Shown here piece after piece: positions 45,709 through 55,061 of a DNA stretch of 64,000 nucleotides (position 1 is the first letter of the stretch; every line of letters begins with the position of its first letter). Below the pieces are notes generated by a model. That model had not been told where the DNA came from. It ran no database searches and was given only the letters and a program-made list of their open reading frames with translations. Source of the DNA: Arsukibacterium ikkense (GTDB taxonomy: Bacteria; Pseudomonadota; Gammaproteobacteria; Enterobacterales; Alteromonadaceae); NCBI RefSeq assembly GCF_000987775.1, contig NZ_LAHO01000003.1:186001-250000 (forward strand). The letters are read 5' to 3'. The position numbers were made by a program, and so were the translations under genes.

Positions 45709-46307
45709 GCTAAACTCCCTGTGATTTTAATTATATTTTTACGCCATTGATAGCATTTATGTTCGCTACAATACACAAAGCCCAAACGGCTAACCAGCTT
45801 TTTTGCTGCGATATTTGCCTCTGCAGTAAAGCATTTCAGGATATTGAGCCCAGCGGTGGCTTGTAATTTCTGACATAAGCCACCCAACGCCGCCAGGGCC
45901 AGGCCCGTTTGCTGCGCTTCAGGTAGTAACATAATACCAACCTCTGCATCAAAACAACGCTGTTCAAGCAACGGTTGCCGATACAACGGGTTGTTGGCTG
46001 CTACAGATTCAAGGCGTACGCTCATTAACCCTAAAGCCTGGTTAGTGCGGTTGCATGCCACGGTGAAAAATACCATGGCTGTTGCCCCACTCGCCATTAA
46101 GGCACGCTGATTCTGTTGCAACGCTTTACTGAAGCTATGCTCTGCCTGCAAGGGTGTTAAAGGCTCGCCAATAAAACGCATCAGCGCCGGGCTGGTGTAG
46201 AGCTGCTGATAAAATGCGCTATCTGCAGCAGCAAGAAAGCGTACGTTAAATGTTGAGCTTTGAAAGCAAAGGCCGAGGCAATTAACATGACTCATTGTTC
46301 TGATCAT
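45705..46307 (-). CDS. GNAT-family acetyltransferase within the borosin locus
   Basis: 200 residues. RimJ/RimL-like GNAT fold: FNVRFLAAADSAFYQQLYTSPALMRFIGEPLTP at the N-terminus, LGLMSVRLES in the central strand, an acetyl-CoA region AEVGIMLLPEAQQTGLALAALGGLCQ, and a closing ANIAAKKLVSRLGFVYCSE. Both edges overlap neighbours (26 bp with the methyltransferase, or 14 bp if the second ATG at 46295 is used; ATGA with the precursor), so it belongs to the borosin unit. It could acetylate the released product or provide self-protection. GNATs are also common housekeeping enzymes, so the role is inference. Confidence 0.82.
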   Translation of the reverse strand: MIRTMSHVNCLGLCFQSSTFNVRFLAAADSAFYQQLYTSPALMRFIGEPLTPLQAEHSFSKALQQNQRALMASGATAMVFFTVACNRTNQALGLMSVRLESVAANNPLYRQPLLEQRCFDAEVGIMLLPEAQQTGLALAALGGLCQKLQATAGLNILKCFTAEANIAAKKLVSRLGFVYCSEHKCYQWRKNIIKITGSLA

Positions 46308-47088
46308 CAGCTTGCAAGGCGGCCAGCTTATCTAATATGGCCTGGTTAACTATCATTTTGCTGGCCGGTGGGATCACCAGGGTGGTTTTCGGATCCAGCT
46401 CTGCGCTAACTAATTCAGCCAGCGCCAGTTGGGTGATCCGTGGTTGTTGAATAGGCAAGGTTACCGCTTCATATAAAATAACCTGGTGGCTTAACGGATA
46501 ATGCTCGGCCAAAACTTCTATCAGTAACTGCCGGTAACGGCCATCGGTACTGCGTTTGGCCAGGCTGCGATCGCCCGCCACCCCCACCTGCCATAAAATC
46601 AGGTAGGCGGCCGGGTCAATAGTGCGCTTGTAAAACATAAACTGGCTGGTTTCAAAATGCTGGCAACCATAGGTACCCGGGTCTATGCCTAAATCGGCTA
46701 TCAGGCAATCTTCGGCTGAAATGCCCGGTTCCATATGGGCGGCAAAGCCTTCGGCTTTAGCCTGAGCAATAGCGTTATGCGGCACCCAGGCAAATACCCC
46801 GGGGTGGCCGTAAAAGGCGCCCACCACCTTCTTATTAAGCTGCACTTCGGCCAGCATTGCCGCCACCATCTGCTGATAGCTAAGCATCCGTGATACGCCG
46901 GTTTGATAATATGGCTGCAACGAGCGGACATCAGCGTTCATCTGCTGTAACCACTGTTCGGTAATACCATCGGCTACCAGTAAAAACACCACGTCGGCCT
47001 GTTCAATATAACTGCGGCTTAACGGGCTGATATGCGAACCCAATGTCATGCCGGTGCCGACACAGACTAAACTACCCTGTTGCTGCAA
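46282..47088 (-). CDS. borosin-type alpha-N-methyltransferase (SonM-like, tetrapyrrole methylase fold)
   Basis: 268 residues. The sequence opens GSLVCVGTGMTLGSHISPLSRSYIEQADVVF (residues 5-35, split here as the SAM-fold strand and helix), then YGHPGVFAWV (93-102), EPGISAEDCLIADLGIDPG (120-138), FETSQFMFYKR (145-155), and a C-terminal IQQPRITQLAL...VIPPA block. These match SonM of Shewanella closely as I recall it. The active-site Tyr61, Arg67, Tyr71 and Tyr93 have the 6-4-22 spacing of OphMA Tyr66/Arg72/Tyr76/Tyr98. It should use SAM to methylate peptide backbone nitrogens of the 99-residue precursor. The TTG at 47088 is the likely start (GGAG six bases upstream); the first ATG lies inside the fold. 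Confidence 0.85.
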   Translation of the reverse strand: MQQQGSLVCVGTGMTLGSHISPLSRSYIEQADVVFLLVADGITEQWLQQMNADVRSLQPYYQTGVSRMLSYQQMVAAMLAEVQLNKKVVGAFYGHPGVFAWVPHNAIAQAKAEGFAAHMEPGISAEDCLIADLGIDPGTYGCQHFETSQFMFYKRTIDPAAYLILWQVGVAGDRSLAKRSTDGRYRQLLIEVLAEHYPLSHQVILYEAVTLPIQQPRITQLALAELVSAELDPKTTLVIPPASKMIVNQAILDKLAALQADDQNNESC

Positions 47089-47111
47089 GTGCTACTCCAA
47101 TGCATTAAGTG

Positions 47112-48080
47112 TTAATTTTCAGATTTTTTGCCGGCCATCGCGTCAAAAGCTTTTAAGCCCTGCTCATTATAATAATCGTAATCATCATTGGCTGGGTTGT
47201 TGTTGCTACTGTGCCACAATTTTAACACCTCTAAAAACTCAGGGTCACGGCGAATGTCTGGCATTACCTGATTTATTGCTGCAATCTGCTGTTTACCCCA
47301 GGCATTGTTGGCACAACCAATAGCGCCGGCCACTGGCTGCTGATTTTCGGCGATTATCAGTGTTTCCATGTTGCGGTTATACAACTGCTGAAAGTAGTTA
47401 GCAACCATTGGGTAATCAATGGTGTAATCCAGCCGGCCAGAGCTAATCATATTTAATATAGCTACAGCACCATCCGGGCCAGAACGCGCCAGATAAGGAT
47501 CATGTTCATTTAACAAGGGTTGCAGCACGCCATAACGCCGCCCTGCCGGGTAACCCAGCCGGAAACGGGGGTCGTCCAGCAGTTTATCTAACGATATCGG
47601 TTCGCCGTAAAGCGCCCGTAAGGTTTTGGCGGTGGTGTTGTTAGTGATGATCTGATGCGGATAATACAGATGAGTGGGCTGGCTATAAATGGCCCTTTTT
47701 GCAGCTTCAGGTTGGTATATCATACAGGGAAAACAAACCGGCTCTTTATTGTCCATCGCCTGAGAAATCCGGGTCTGGGGCATCTCCAGGTAACGAGGCC
47801 GTAACTCTGGCAGATAACGATGCACCACTTTTATTAACACATCACATACGCCCTGGCGCTGATATTCGCCGTGCAACACATGAAACGGCGGTGCATCATT
47901 GATGGCCCAGTTGATGCGCCCGGCATCTGGATTGTCTTGCTCCGTGTGAGCTAACGCTGCCTGATTGGCTGGATTTAGTTTGGCTACTGCGGCGACATTA
48001 ATGGCTAGCACAACAACGTAAATTACCAGCACATGCATCATTAACTTTCTGACGAATACCAACACCTGATCCAACCTCAT
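47112..48080 (-). CDS. periplasmic substrate-binding-like protein upstream of the borosin genes
   Basis: 322 residues with an N-terminal hydrophobic signal/anchor (MMHVLVIYVVVLAINVAAVA). A type II periplasmic-binding fold follows: INWAINDAPPFHVL, YLEMPQTRISQAMDNKEPVCFPCM, YYPHQIITNN, AGRRYGVLQPLL, MISSGRLDYTIDYP. It resembles a family of orphan solute-binding-like proteins in Alteromonadales (remembered as TIGR02285). It is followed 23 bp downstream by the borosin methyltransferase on the same strand, so it may share its promoter. No permease is present. Related in general type to the protein at 7726-8565. Confidence 0.72.
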   Translation of the reverse strand: MRLDQVLVFVRKLMMHVLVIYVVVLAINVAAVAKLNPANQAALAHTEQDNPDAGRINWAINDAPPFHVLHGEYQRQGVCDVLIKVVHRYLPELRPRYLEMPQTRISQAMDNKEPVCFPCMIYQPEAAKRAIYSQPTHLYYPHQIITNNTTAKTLRALYGEPISLDKLLDDPRFRLGYPAGRRYGVLQPLLNEHDPYLARSGPDGAVAILNMISSGRLDYTIDYPMVANYFQQLYNRNMETLIIAENQQPVAGAIGCANNAWGKQQIAAINQVMPDIRRDPEFLEVLKLWHSSNNNPANDDYDYYNEQGLKAFDAMAGKKSEN

Positions 48081-48142
48081 CTGGCAAACTTTGCTTTACT
48101 TTACCCAGCAAAACGTACAATTGCCAATTTCAGCGCATAAAA

Positions 48143-48162
48143 AACCCATCCGAAGATGGGTT
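48143..48162 (-). terminator. rho-independent terminator of glgP
   Basis: Stem AACCCATC / GATGGGTT with a CGAA loop; the minus strand continues TTTTAT. It lies between glgP and the binding-protein gene. Confidence 0.8.
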
Positions 48163-48214
48163 ATTACAGATTACCGACCGCACTGCCTGGCCAGAGAGGC
48201 TGGCTTAAGCCGCG

Positions 48215-50689
48215 TTAAATTTTGCATGGCGTTAACTGCCATACTTTACTGACATAGTCTTCTATTGAACGATCAGAGGTAAATTTACCCACTAACGCAG
48301 TATTCAGTATGGCTTTTTTGGCCCAGCCGGCTTTATCGCGATACCAGCTGTCTATCAGCTGCTGTGCTTTGGCATAGGATTCAAAATCGGCCAGCACCAG
48401 ATAGGGATCACCGCCTTCCAGTAAGCTATGCTTAATGGCAGAGAGCTCACCCGGCTTGCCTGGCGTAAAATAATCAGTTTCCAGCCAGTCGAGCACGGCT
48501 TTAATTTCCGGATTATTGTGATAATACTCGTGGCTATGGTAGCCGCTGGCATGCAGGGCTTTTACTTCATCGACCGTTAAACCAAAGATGGCAATGTTGT
48601 CGCTGCCCACTTCCTCGGCAATTTCAATGTTAGCGCCATCCAGCGTGCCCACTGTTACCGCACCGTTCAATGCCAGCTTCATATTGCCGGTACCGGACGC
48701 TTCTTTACCGGCGGTAGAGATTTGCTCCGAGACATCGGCTGCCGGGATCAGTTTTTCGGCCAGCGTTACCCGGTAGTTCGGCATAAACACCACTTTGAGC
48801 CGGTTTTTTACCCGCTTATCGTTATTTATTTTGTCAGCGATTTTATTAATTGCATAAATAATCTCTTTCGCCAGTTTGTAGCCCGGCGCCGCCTTGGCCC
48901 CAAATATAAATACCCGCGGTACCATATCGTAATCCGGGTTTTGCAAGATACGACGATACAGCGCCAGAATATGCAGCAAATTCAGATGCTGGCGTTTATA
49001 CTCATGCAAACGTTTGATCTGGATATCGAAAATAGCGGTTGGGTCGATATCGATACGGGTAAGTTTTTTAATTTCTTTGGCAAGATCTGCTTTATTTTGC
49101 TGTTTAATGGCCATAAAGCTGTCTTGTACCTGCGGATCATCAGCGTAGTCAGCCAATTTACTCAGCAGTTTAAGATTAACCGGCCAGCCGGTACCCACTT
49201 TTTCATCCAGTAATTTGGATAACCGTGGATTACAGGCTTTTAACCAGCGCCGTGGCGTAACCCCATTGGTGACGTTAGTAAATTTATCTGGCCACAACGC
49301 CACCATCTCCGGGAACAAGTCAGACTGCACCAGTTTAGAGTGAATTTCAGCCACGCCATTCACTTTAAATGAACCCACTACCGATAAGTGGCCCATCCGA
49401 ACCATAGGTTCATCGCCCTCTTCAATAATCGACAGCTTGCGTTTTTTGGCATGATCGCCAGGCCAAAGCACATCAACCTGCTCCGCCAGAAAACGGCGGT
49501 TAATTTCGTAAATAATTTCAATGTGGCGCGGCAGTACTTTCTCAAACAAGCGAACCGGCCATCTTTCCAGCGCTTCGGGCAGTAAGGTATGGTTGGTATA
49601 GGCAAATACCTGCTGGCATAAGGCCCAGGCATCGTCCCAGTTCATATCGGCACGGTCGACCAGAATACGCATCAGCTCAGGAATCGCCACTGCCGGGTGG
49701 GTATCATTTAACTGAATAACCACTTGCTGCGGAAACTTGCTCCAGTCATCGCCATGGGCACGTTTGTAACGGCGAATAATATCTTTTAATGAACAGGAGC
49801 AGAAAAAATATTGCTGAATAAGCCGCAGTTCTTTACCGGCATCGGTTTCATCGTTGGGGTACAGTACTTTAGAAATCGTTTCAGCTTCAATATTCTCGCG
49901 TGCAGCGTCAATATAGCCGCCAGAGTTAAACACGTCCCAGTTGAAAAAATCACTGGCCCGGCTTTCCCATAACCGCAGAACGTTAACCGAACTGCCGTTA
50001 TACCCCACTACCGGTATATCCCAGGGTACCCCTTTAATAATCCGGCCCGGGTGCCACACTTTCTTCATTAAGCCTTGCAGGTCGTACACCGTTTCAACAT
50101 AGCCGTAAACCGAAATCTCCTGTACCGACTCTGGCCGGCAAATCTCCCAGGGGTTGGCATATTCGCGCCAGCTGTCAGGCCGCTCTATCTGACGGCCATC
50201 CTGAAAGCTTTGCTTAAACAAGCCATGTTCGTAATGAATACCATAACCAACCGCCGGATAATTCAAGGTAGCCAGCGAGTCAATAAAACAGGCGGCAAGC
50301 CGGCCAAGACCGCCATTGCCCAACGCCATGTCCTCTTCCTGGTCTTCTAAATCAGCAATCTTTATACCCAGTTCAGCCAACGCCAGCTTCGCCTGCTCGA
50401 ACAGGCCCAAATTATGCAGATTGTTACTAAACAACCTGCCCATCAGGTATTCAAGGCTGAAATAATGTAACGCGCGGGTATCTTGCTGATAGTGAGTGCG
50501 CTGAGTGTTGCGCAAGCCATCAAAAACCTGCTCATTGACAGCCGCGCAGGTTGCGCGCCACCAGGCCTGGCTGCTGGCTTTATTAACGTCAGTTCCCAGA
50601 CTTGAATGCAAATGCTTGATAATATTTTGCTTGAGTTGTTCGGTTGTTGCGCCGGTTGCGGCGGCTTGGGGTGATGTTGCTTTCTTCAT
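48215..50689 (-). CDS. glgP: glycogen/starch phosphorylase
   Basis: Pyridoxal-phosphate enzyme releasing glucose 1-phosphate from glycogen. 824 residues (E. coli GlgP 815). Landmarks: [16 protein letters not shown] near the N-terminus, [38 protein letters not shown], and the PLP-binding segment [25 protein letters not shown] with the Schiff-base Lys. The ATG at 50689 has AGGA six bases upstream; a TTG at 50695 is the longer alternative. pgm lies upstream on the same strand, separated by a hairpin, so phosphorylase and phosphoglucomutase together feed glucose 1-phosphate into glycolysis. Confidence 0.96.
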   Translation of the reverse strand: MKKATSPQAAATGATTEQLKQNIIKHLHSSLGTDVNKASSQAWWRATCAAVNEQVFDGLRNTQRTHYQQDTRALHYFSLEYLMGRLFSNNLHNLGLFEQAKLALAELGIKIADLEDQEEDMALGNGGLGRLAACFIDSLATLNYPAVGYGIHYEHGLFKQSFQDGRQIERPDSWREYANPWEICRPESVQEISVYGYVETVYDLQGLMKKVWHPGRIIKGVPWDIPVVGYNGSSVNVLRLWESRASDFFNWDVFNSGGYIDAARENIEAETISKVLYPNDETDAGKELRLIQQYFFCSCSLKDIIRRYKRAHGDDWSKFPQQVVIQLNDTHPAVAIPELMRILVDRADMNWDDAWALCQQVFAYTNHTLLPEALERWPVRLFEKVLPRHIEIIYEINRRFLAEQVDVLWPGDHAKKRKLSIIEEGDEPMVRMGHLSVVGSFKVNGVAEIHSKLVQSDLFPEMVALWPDKFTNVTNGVTPRRWLKACNPRLSKLLDEKVGTGWPVNLKLLSKLADYADDPQVQDSFMAIKQQNKADLAKEIKKLTRIDIDPTAIFDIQIKRLHEYKRQHLNLLHILALYRRILQNPDYDMVPRVFIFGAKAAPGYKLAKEIIYAINKIADKINNDKRVKNRLKVVFMPNYRVTLAEKLIPAADVSEQISTAGKEASGTGNMKLALNGAVTVGTLDGANIEIAEEVGSDNIAIFGLTVDEVKALHASGYHSHEYYHNNPEIKAVLDWLETDYFTPGKPGELSAIKHSLLEGGDPYLVLADFESYAKAQQLIDSWYRDKAGWAKKAILNTALVGKFTSDRSIEDYVSKVWQLTPCKI

Positions 50690-50800
50690 TGCCAATCCTG
50701 AATTTTACTGAGCTCAATTAATAAGCTACGTCAGCTAATATTATTGTTAAATGTAGAAATATTACGAAAACAATACCTTAATTTCGCTCATTTGGCAAAA

Positions 50801-50841
50801 TAAAGGCAGCTTATGTAATTTAATTACATTAATAAGCTGCC
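50801..50841 (-). terminator. terminator of pgm
   Basis: Ten-bp stem GGCAGCTTAT / ATAAGCTGCC around an inner A/T-rich palindrome; on the minus strand a TTTATTTT tract follows. Confidence 0.75.
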
Positions 50842-50853
50842 AGCCACCCAGGG

Positions 50854-52503
50854 TTAAATTGCGCTGAACACCTTATCAACAAAGGCTTTAGCGTCATTTT
50901 CCAGCTGTTGTAAGTGTTGTTGGTCGACAAAACTCTCTAAATAAATTTTATAAGCGTTTTCAGTACCCGATGGCCTGGCCGCGAACCAGCCATTACGGGT
51001 TACCACTTTAACCCCGCCAATATCGGCCTGATTACCCGGCGCCTGGGTTAGTACTGCCAGTATAGGGTCACCCGCCAGTTCAGTCTGGCTGACACTGGCA
51101 ACATCCAGTGATTTCAGTGCCGCTTTTTGTGCCGCTGTCGCGGGGGCGTCCAGCCGGCGGTACAGCGGTGAGCCCAGCTCTTTGGTCAGCGCCTGATACT
51201 GCTGGTAAGGATCGACCCCGGTTTTTGCCAGCATCTCTGCCGCTAACAAGCCTAAAATAATGCCATCTTTATCGGTTGACCATACCGTGCCGTTTAAACG
51301 CAGAAAACTGGCACCGGCGCTCTCTTCGCCACCAAAAGCCAGGGTAGCGTTATACAAACCGTCAACAAACCACTTAAAGCCAACCGGTACTTCGCACAGA
51401 GTACGCCCGCGCGCCGCCACTACCCGGTCAATCAACGCACTGGATACCAGGGTTTTACCTATGGCTAAACTGGCTGGCCAGTCTGGGCGGTTAGATAATA
51501 AATAATTAATGGCTACCGCCAGATAATGGTTGGGGTTCATTAAGCCGCCACTGCGGGTAACAATACCATGCCGGTCAAAGTCGGGGTCATTGCCAATGGC
51601 TATATCAAACTGATCTTTTAGCTGAATTAAATTGGCCATGGCACAGGCTGATGAACAGTCCATCCGGATCTGGCCATCTTTATCCAGCGGCATAAAAGCA
51701 AATGCCGGGTCTACTTTTTCATTAACGACAGTAAGGTTCAGGCCATATTTCTCGGCAATTCTTGGCCAGAAAGCAATACCCGAGCCGCCTAAAGGGTCTA
51801 CGCCAATTTTAATACCGGCTTTGGCAATTGCCGCCATATCAATCACATTTACTAAATCGTCTACATAATGCTGGATATAATCAATGTGCTGACAATAGCC
51901 TGACTGAATAGCCAGACTGTAGGGCATCATTTTGACGCCCTCTAAGTCTTTTGCCAGCAACTCGTTTGACCGTTGCTCAATCCAGTTGGTGACTTCAGTA
52001 TCAGCCGGCCCACCATGGGGTGGGTTATACTTGATACCGCCATCTTCCGGCGGGTTATGTGAAGGTGTAATGACAATGCCATCGGCCAGTTTGCTATCGG
52101 CTCCCTGGTTCTGGGTAAGAATGGCATGTGAAATAACCGGCGTTGGCGTATAGCCTAAATCTTTTTGGATACACACCTGAATTTTATTGGCGATCAGCAC
52201 TTCCAGCGCTGAGGCAAAAGCTGCCTCAGATAAGGCATGGGTATCTTTGCCCAGAAATAATGGCCCGGTAATGCCCTGCGCCTTGCGATAATCGGCGATA
52301 GCCTGGCATATCGCCAGCACGTGTGGCTCATTAAATGAGCAGCTAAGTGCACTGCCCCGATGACCTGAAGTACCAAAACTGACTTTATGCGCCGGATGCA
52401 GATGCACATCTGGCTCCAGCACATAATAGGCAGTCATTAAGCGACTGATATTGGGAATACGATCATTAGGTACCTGTTGCCCGGCCAGGGGATGTAAAGC
52501 CAT
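50854..52503 (-). CDS. pgm: phosphoglucomutase (alpha-D-glucose specific)
   Basis: Interconverts glucose 1-phosphate and glucose 6-phosphate. 549 residues (E. coli 546). The phosphoserine loop [21 protein letters not shown], metal loop [12 protein letters not shown] and sugar-recognition [10 protein letters not shown] are all present, and a C-terminal phosphate-binding [12 protein letters not shown]. Preceded by seqA (9-bp gap), the same seqA-pgm operon as in E. coli. Confidence 0.97.
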   Translation of the reverse strand: MALHPLAGQQVPNDRIPNISRLMTAYYVLEPDVHLHPAHKVSFGTSGHRGSALSCSFNEPHVLAICQAIADYRKAQGITGPLFLGKDTHALSEAAFASALEVLIANKIQVCIQKDLGYTPTPVISHAILTQNQGADSKLADGIVITPSHNPPEDGGIKYNPPHGGPADTEVTNWIEQRSNELLAKDLEGVKMMPYSLAIQSGYCQHIDYIQHYVDDLVNVIDMAAIAKAGIKIGVDPLGGSGIAFWPRIAEKYGLNLTVVNEKVDPAFAFMPLDKDGQIRMDCSSACAMANLIQLKDQFDIAIGNDPDFDRHGIVTRSGGLMNPNHYLAVAINYLLSNRPDWPASLAIGKTLVSSALIDRVVAARGRTLCEVPVGFKWFVDGLYNATLAFGGEESAGASFLRLNGTVWSTDKDGIILGLLAAEMLAKTGVDPYQQYQALTKELGSPLYRRLDAPATAAQKAALKSLDVASVSQTELAGDPILAVLTQAPGNQADIGGVKVVTRNGWFAARPSGTENAYKIYLESFVDQQHLQQLENDAKAFVDKVFSAI

Positions 52504-52512
52504 AGTCTTTCC

Positions 52513-53052
52513 TTATAATAAATCGCGGATCCGCTCAGCGTCCTGTTCACTATAACCTAGTTTTGTGGCGGTTTCGGTAAGCATCATCTTTTTTCTGGTG
52601 GTATTAGAATTTGTGATAACCCAAAAGCCGGTGTTTGGAATTTGCTTCGGGTTGGTACTGCTGCCTGCTTCCGACAACGCTTCGGCCGAGGTAGCAAAAT
52701 ACAGGCGATTTCGGCCTTTAATCTCCAGTACCTTATTAAATTGCTTTTTGTGAACGCGGGCCAATACAGACAACAAATACAAGAAACGCCCTACCACACT
52801 GGATTCAGCCTGCAGGTCCTGACGGCTGACCAGATCAAATACGGTACCAGGGCCGCTGGCTTGCGGCCGTTCAGTATCAGGGCTGTTTGCTGGCTGCGCC
52901 GGCTCTTGACCGCTGCTAACCACTGAAGTTTGGACTAAGTGCTGCTCACCCAGCAGTAAACGACGTAGAATATCAGAGGCACTTTCACCTATCTGGCGGG
53001 TTTGTGCGGCGATGTAATGATATAAATCGTCTTCTATTTCAATGGTTTTCAT
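52513..53052 (-). CDS. seqA: negative modulator of replication initiation SeqA
   Basis: Binds hemimethylated GATC sites, sequestering oriC after initiation. N-terminal oligomerisation domain MKTIEIEDDLYHYIAAQ plus ESASDILRRLLL; C-terminal DNA-binding domain has RVHKKQFNKVLEIKGRNRLYFATSAEAL and NPKQIPNTGFWVITNSNT, with the loop residues that contact methylated GATC. 179 residues (E. coli 181). Start at the ATG at 53052 (GGA upstream). Divergent from ybfF as in E. coli. Its presence implies a Dam-methylated genome. Confidence 0.96.
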   Translation of the reverse strand: MKTIEIEDDLYHYIAAQTRQIGESASDILRRLLLGEQHLVQTSVVSSGQEPAQPANSPDTERPQASGPGTVFDLVSRQDLQAESSVVGRFLYLLSVLARVHKKQFNKVLEIKGRNRLYFATSAEALSEAGSSTNPKQIPNTGFWVITNSNTTRKKMMLTETATKLGYSEQDAERIRDLL

Positions 53053-53159
53053 AAGGTTTTCCGTCAACTTAAAGTTGTCCCATTATATAAAGCCTTTGCC
53101 ACTGACGCCAGCAGCTTAGTTTGATAAAATACGCTCTTAACATTTTCAGTGAGTTAGCA

Positions 53160-53936
53160 ATGTTCCTACATACCCATAGTACCGGCTGTGGCCAACCTTT
53201 GGTGTTGCTGCATGGTTTATTCGGCAGTTATGAAAATTTAGCCGGCATAGCCCGAGCATTGGCAGACCAATGGCAGATTATCAGTATCGACTTACCGAAT
53301 CACGGCCAGTCGCCGCATAGCGATACCATGGATTATCACAGCATGGTGGCTGATTTACACTCTACCCTGGATAAGCTTGGGATTGCCCAATGTGCACTAT
53401 TGGGCCATTCAATGGGCGGTAAACTGGCCATGGCGTTTGCGTTGGCCTATCCGGCTAAAGTGAGCGCGCTTATTGTTGCCGATATTGCTCCGGTTAGCTA
53501 CAGCAGGCGCCACCAGCAGGTATTTGCCGGTTTAAATGCCGTAACCTTAAATGCCATTACCAGCCGCGGTGATGCTGACAAGCAAATGGCAGAGCATATA
53601 GCAGAGCCCGGAGTGCGCCAGTTTCTGCTAAAAAGTCTGGAGAAAACCGAGCATGGCTTTCGCTGGAAATTTAATTTAGAGGTGCTGGCACAATGCTATG
53701 ACGAATTGGTAAGCGCCCCAGCTGCCGATGGCGTATACCCCGGGCCGGTGTTGTTTATTAAAGGTGCTGACTCTGACTATATTTTGCCGGAGCATCGGCC
53801 ACAGATAATGCGTTATTTTCCTGCAGCTCAGGCAAAAATCATTAATGGTGCAGGTCACTGGTTACATGCCGAAAAACCGGCGGCTTTCGTCAAATTAGTA
53901 CGGGACTTTTTATTGAGCCAGCACACTAAAATTTAG
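53160..53936 (+). CDS. ybfF: alpha/beta-fold hydrolase YbfF
   Basis: Esterase of the acyl-CoA/palmitoyl-ester type. 258 residues, LLHGLFGSYENL oxyanion loop, nucleophile elbow GHSMGGK with Ser84, catalytic Asp in VADIAP/KGADSDYI region and His in GAGHWLHAEKP. Start at the ATG at 53160 (GTGAG upstream). First gene of the ybfF-DUF2788-ybfE-fldA series, syntenic with E. coli. Confidence 0.92.
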   Translation: MFLHTHSTGCGQPLVLLHGLFGSYENLAGIARALADQWQIISIDLPNHGQSPHSDTMDYHSMVADLHSTLDKLGIAQCALLGHSMGGKLAMAFALAYPAKVSALIVADIAPVSYSRRHQQVFAGLNAVTLNAITSRGDADKQMAEHIAEPGVRQFLLKSLEKTEHGFRWKFNLEVLAQCYDELVSAPAADGVYPGPVLFIKGADSDYILPEHRPQIMRYFPAAQAKIINGAGHWLHAEKPAAFVKLVRDFLLSQHTKI

Positions 53937-53985
53937 TAATTTTTATGCTATAGTGCGCGCAATTTTTCAGGTATGGCCAGAACAA

Positions 53986-54183
53986 ATGACCGTTGCACAA
54001 TTTGAAACCATAGGGTTATGGCTGGGTCTAGCCGCACTTTACATTTTTATTGTGCTGGCGATTAATGATGTGCTGAAGAAAAGCCAGGCACCGAGAATTG
54101 GCCGGTTTTTTGTCTGGTTAGTGTTATTTCTGTCACCACTGGTTTTTGTGATTAAAACCGTTGTGCAGTTTTTTCTTGAATAA
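53986..54183 (+). CDS. DUF2788 small membrane protein
   Basis: 65 residues with two hydrophobic helices (about 10-29 and 43-60) separated by a basic loop KKSQAPRIGR; belongs to the DUF2788 family. Function unknown. A GTG at 53953 would extend it by 11 residues that do not look family-like. Located between ybfF and ybfE. Confidence 0.8.
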   Translation: MTVAQFETIGLWLGLAALYIFIVLAINDVLKKSQAPRIGRFFVWLVLFLSPLVFVIKTVVQFFLE

Positions 54184-54197
54184 CAGGGTTGAGATTA

Positions 54198-54470
54198 ATG
54201 GCCAAAATCGCCACTGATCGCACCACCATTGATTTGTTTGCTGCTGACAAACGCCCGGGCCGGCCTAAAACCAACCCGCTGCCGCGTGAAGAACAGCTTA
54301 AATTAAATAAACGCAACCAAATTAAACGCGATCGCAACAACGGGTTAAAGCGTATTGAGTGTAAAGTGTCTGGCCAGCTATACGAGGCATTGAGCCAGGC
54401 GGCCGCCCAGGCTAACACCACACGCAGTAACTTAATTGAACAGCTTTTAGAGCAAGCTTTATCCAGGTAA
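54198..54470 (+). CDS. ybfE: YbfE-family protein (SOS-associated in E. coli, ribbon-helix-helix-like)
   Basis: 90 residues. TDRTTIDLFAADKRPGRPKT and LKLNKRNQIKRDRNNGLKRIE match E. coli YbfE closely in order and spacing, followed by a C-terminal LYEALSQAAAQANTTRSNLIE ribbon-helix-helix-like segment. In E. coli ybfE is LexA-regulated, but I see no CTG-N10-CAG box in the 260 bp before this gene. Start ATG at 54198 with GAG four bases upstream. Upstream of fldA with a 14-bp gap. Confidence 0.88.
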   Translation: MAKIATDRTTIDLFAADKRPGRPKTNPLPREEQLKLNKRNQIKRDRNNGLKRIECKVSGQLYEALSQAAAQANTTRSNLIEQLLEQALSR

Positions 54471-54484
54471 GAAGGCAAGTAACC

Positions 54485-55015
54485 ATGGCAACTGTAGGAA
54501 TTTTTTTCGGTAGTGATACCGGCAACACAGAGCATATCGCGAAAATGATCCAAAAAGAGCTGGGCAAAAACCTGGTTGAGATCCGCGATATTGCGAAAAG
54601 TAGCAAAGAAGACATTGCCGGCTTCGATTTATTATTACTCGGGATCCCAACCTGGTATTACGGTGAAGCACAGTGCGACTGGGATGATTTTTTCCCGGAA
54701 CTGGAAGGTATCGACTTTAATAATAAACTGGTCGCAATATTTGGTTGTGGTGATCAGGAAGATTATGCCGAGTATTTTCTGGATGCCATGGGCACCCTGC
54801 GCGATATCATTGAACCCAAAGGTGCCATTATTGTCGGCCACTGGCCTACCGCGGGGTATAACTTTGTTGCCTCTAAAGCCTTAGCTGACGACAAGCACTT
54901 TGTTGGTTTGGGTGTGGATGAAGATCGCCAGCCAGAGTTGACCGAGCAACGGGTAAAGCAATGGTGTAAGCAGGTGTATGCAGAAATGAGCCTGCAGGAA
55001 TTTGCTAACCTGTAA
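54485..55015 (+). CDS. fldA: flavodoxin I
   Basis: FMN electron carrier. 176 residues, as E. coli FldA. Phosphate-binding loop GSDTGNTEHI near the N-terminus, the long-chain flavodoxin insertion, WYYGEAQCDWDDFF (isoalloxazine-stacking Trp) and GCGDQEDYAEYF (stacking Tyr). Serves reductive steps such as IspG/IspH and radical-SAM enzymes. A bidirectional terminator follows. Confidence 0.97.
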   Translation: MATVGIFFGSDTGNTEHIAKMIQKELGKNLVEIRDIAKSSKEDIAGFDLLLLGIPTWYYGEAQCDWDDFFPELEGIDFNNKLVAIFGCGDQEDYAEYFLDAMGTLRDIIEPKGAIIVGHWPTAGYNFVASKALADDKHFVGLGVDEDRQPELTEQRVKQWCKQVYAEMSLQEFANL

Positions 55016-55036
55016 GTAACGCTTGGCAACGACAGT

Positions 55037-55061
55037 AAAAAGAGGCTTAAGGCCTCTTTTT
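55037..55061. terminator. bidirectional terminator between fldA and the DUF4442 gene
   Basis: Perfect 10-bp stem AAAAAGAGGC / GCCTCTTTTT, 5-base loop, A-run and T-run on opposite sides, between convergent genes. It overlaps the DUF4442 stop codon region by one base. Confidence 0.88.

Noticed and set aside
53937..54197. LexA (SOS) box before ybfE
   Set aside because: E. coli ybfE is LexA-regulated, but no CTG-N10-CAG-like site was found here.
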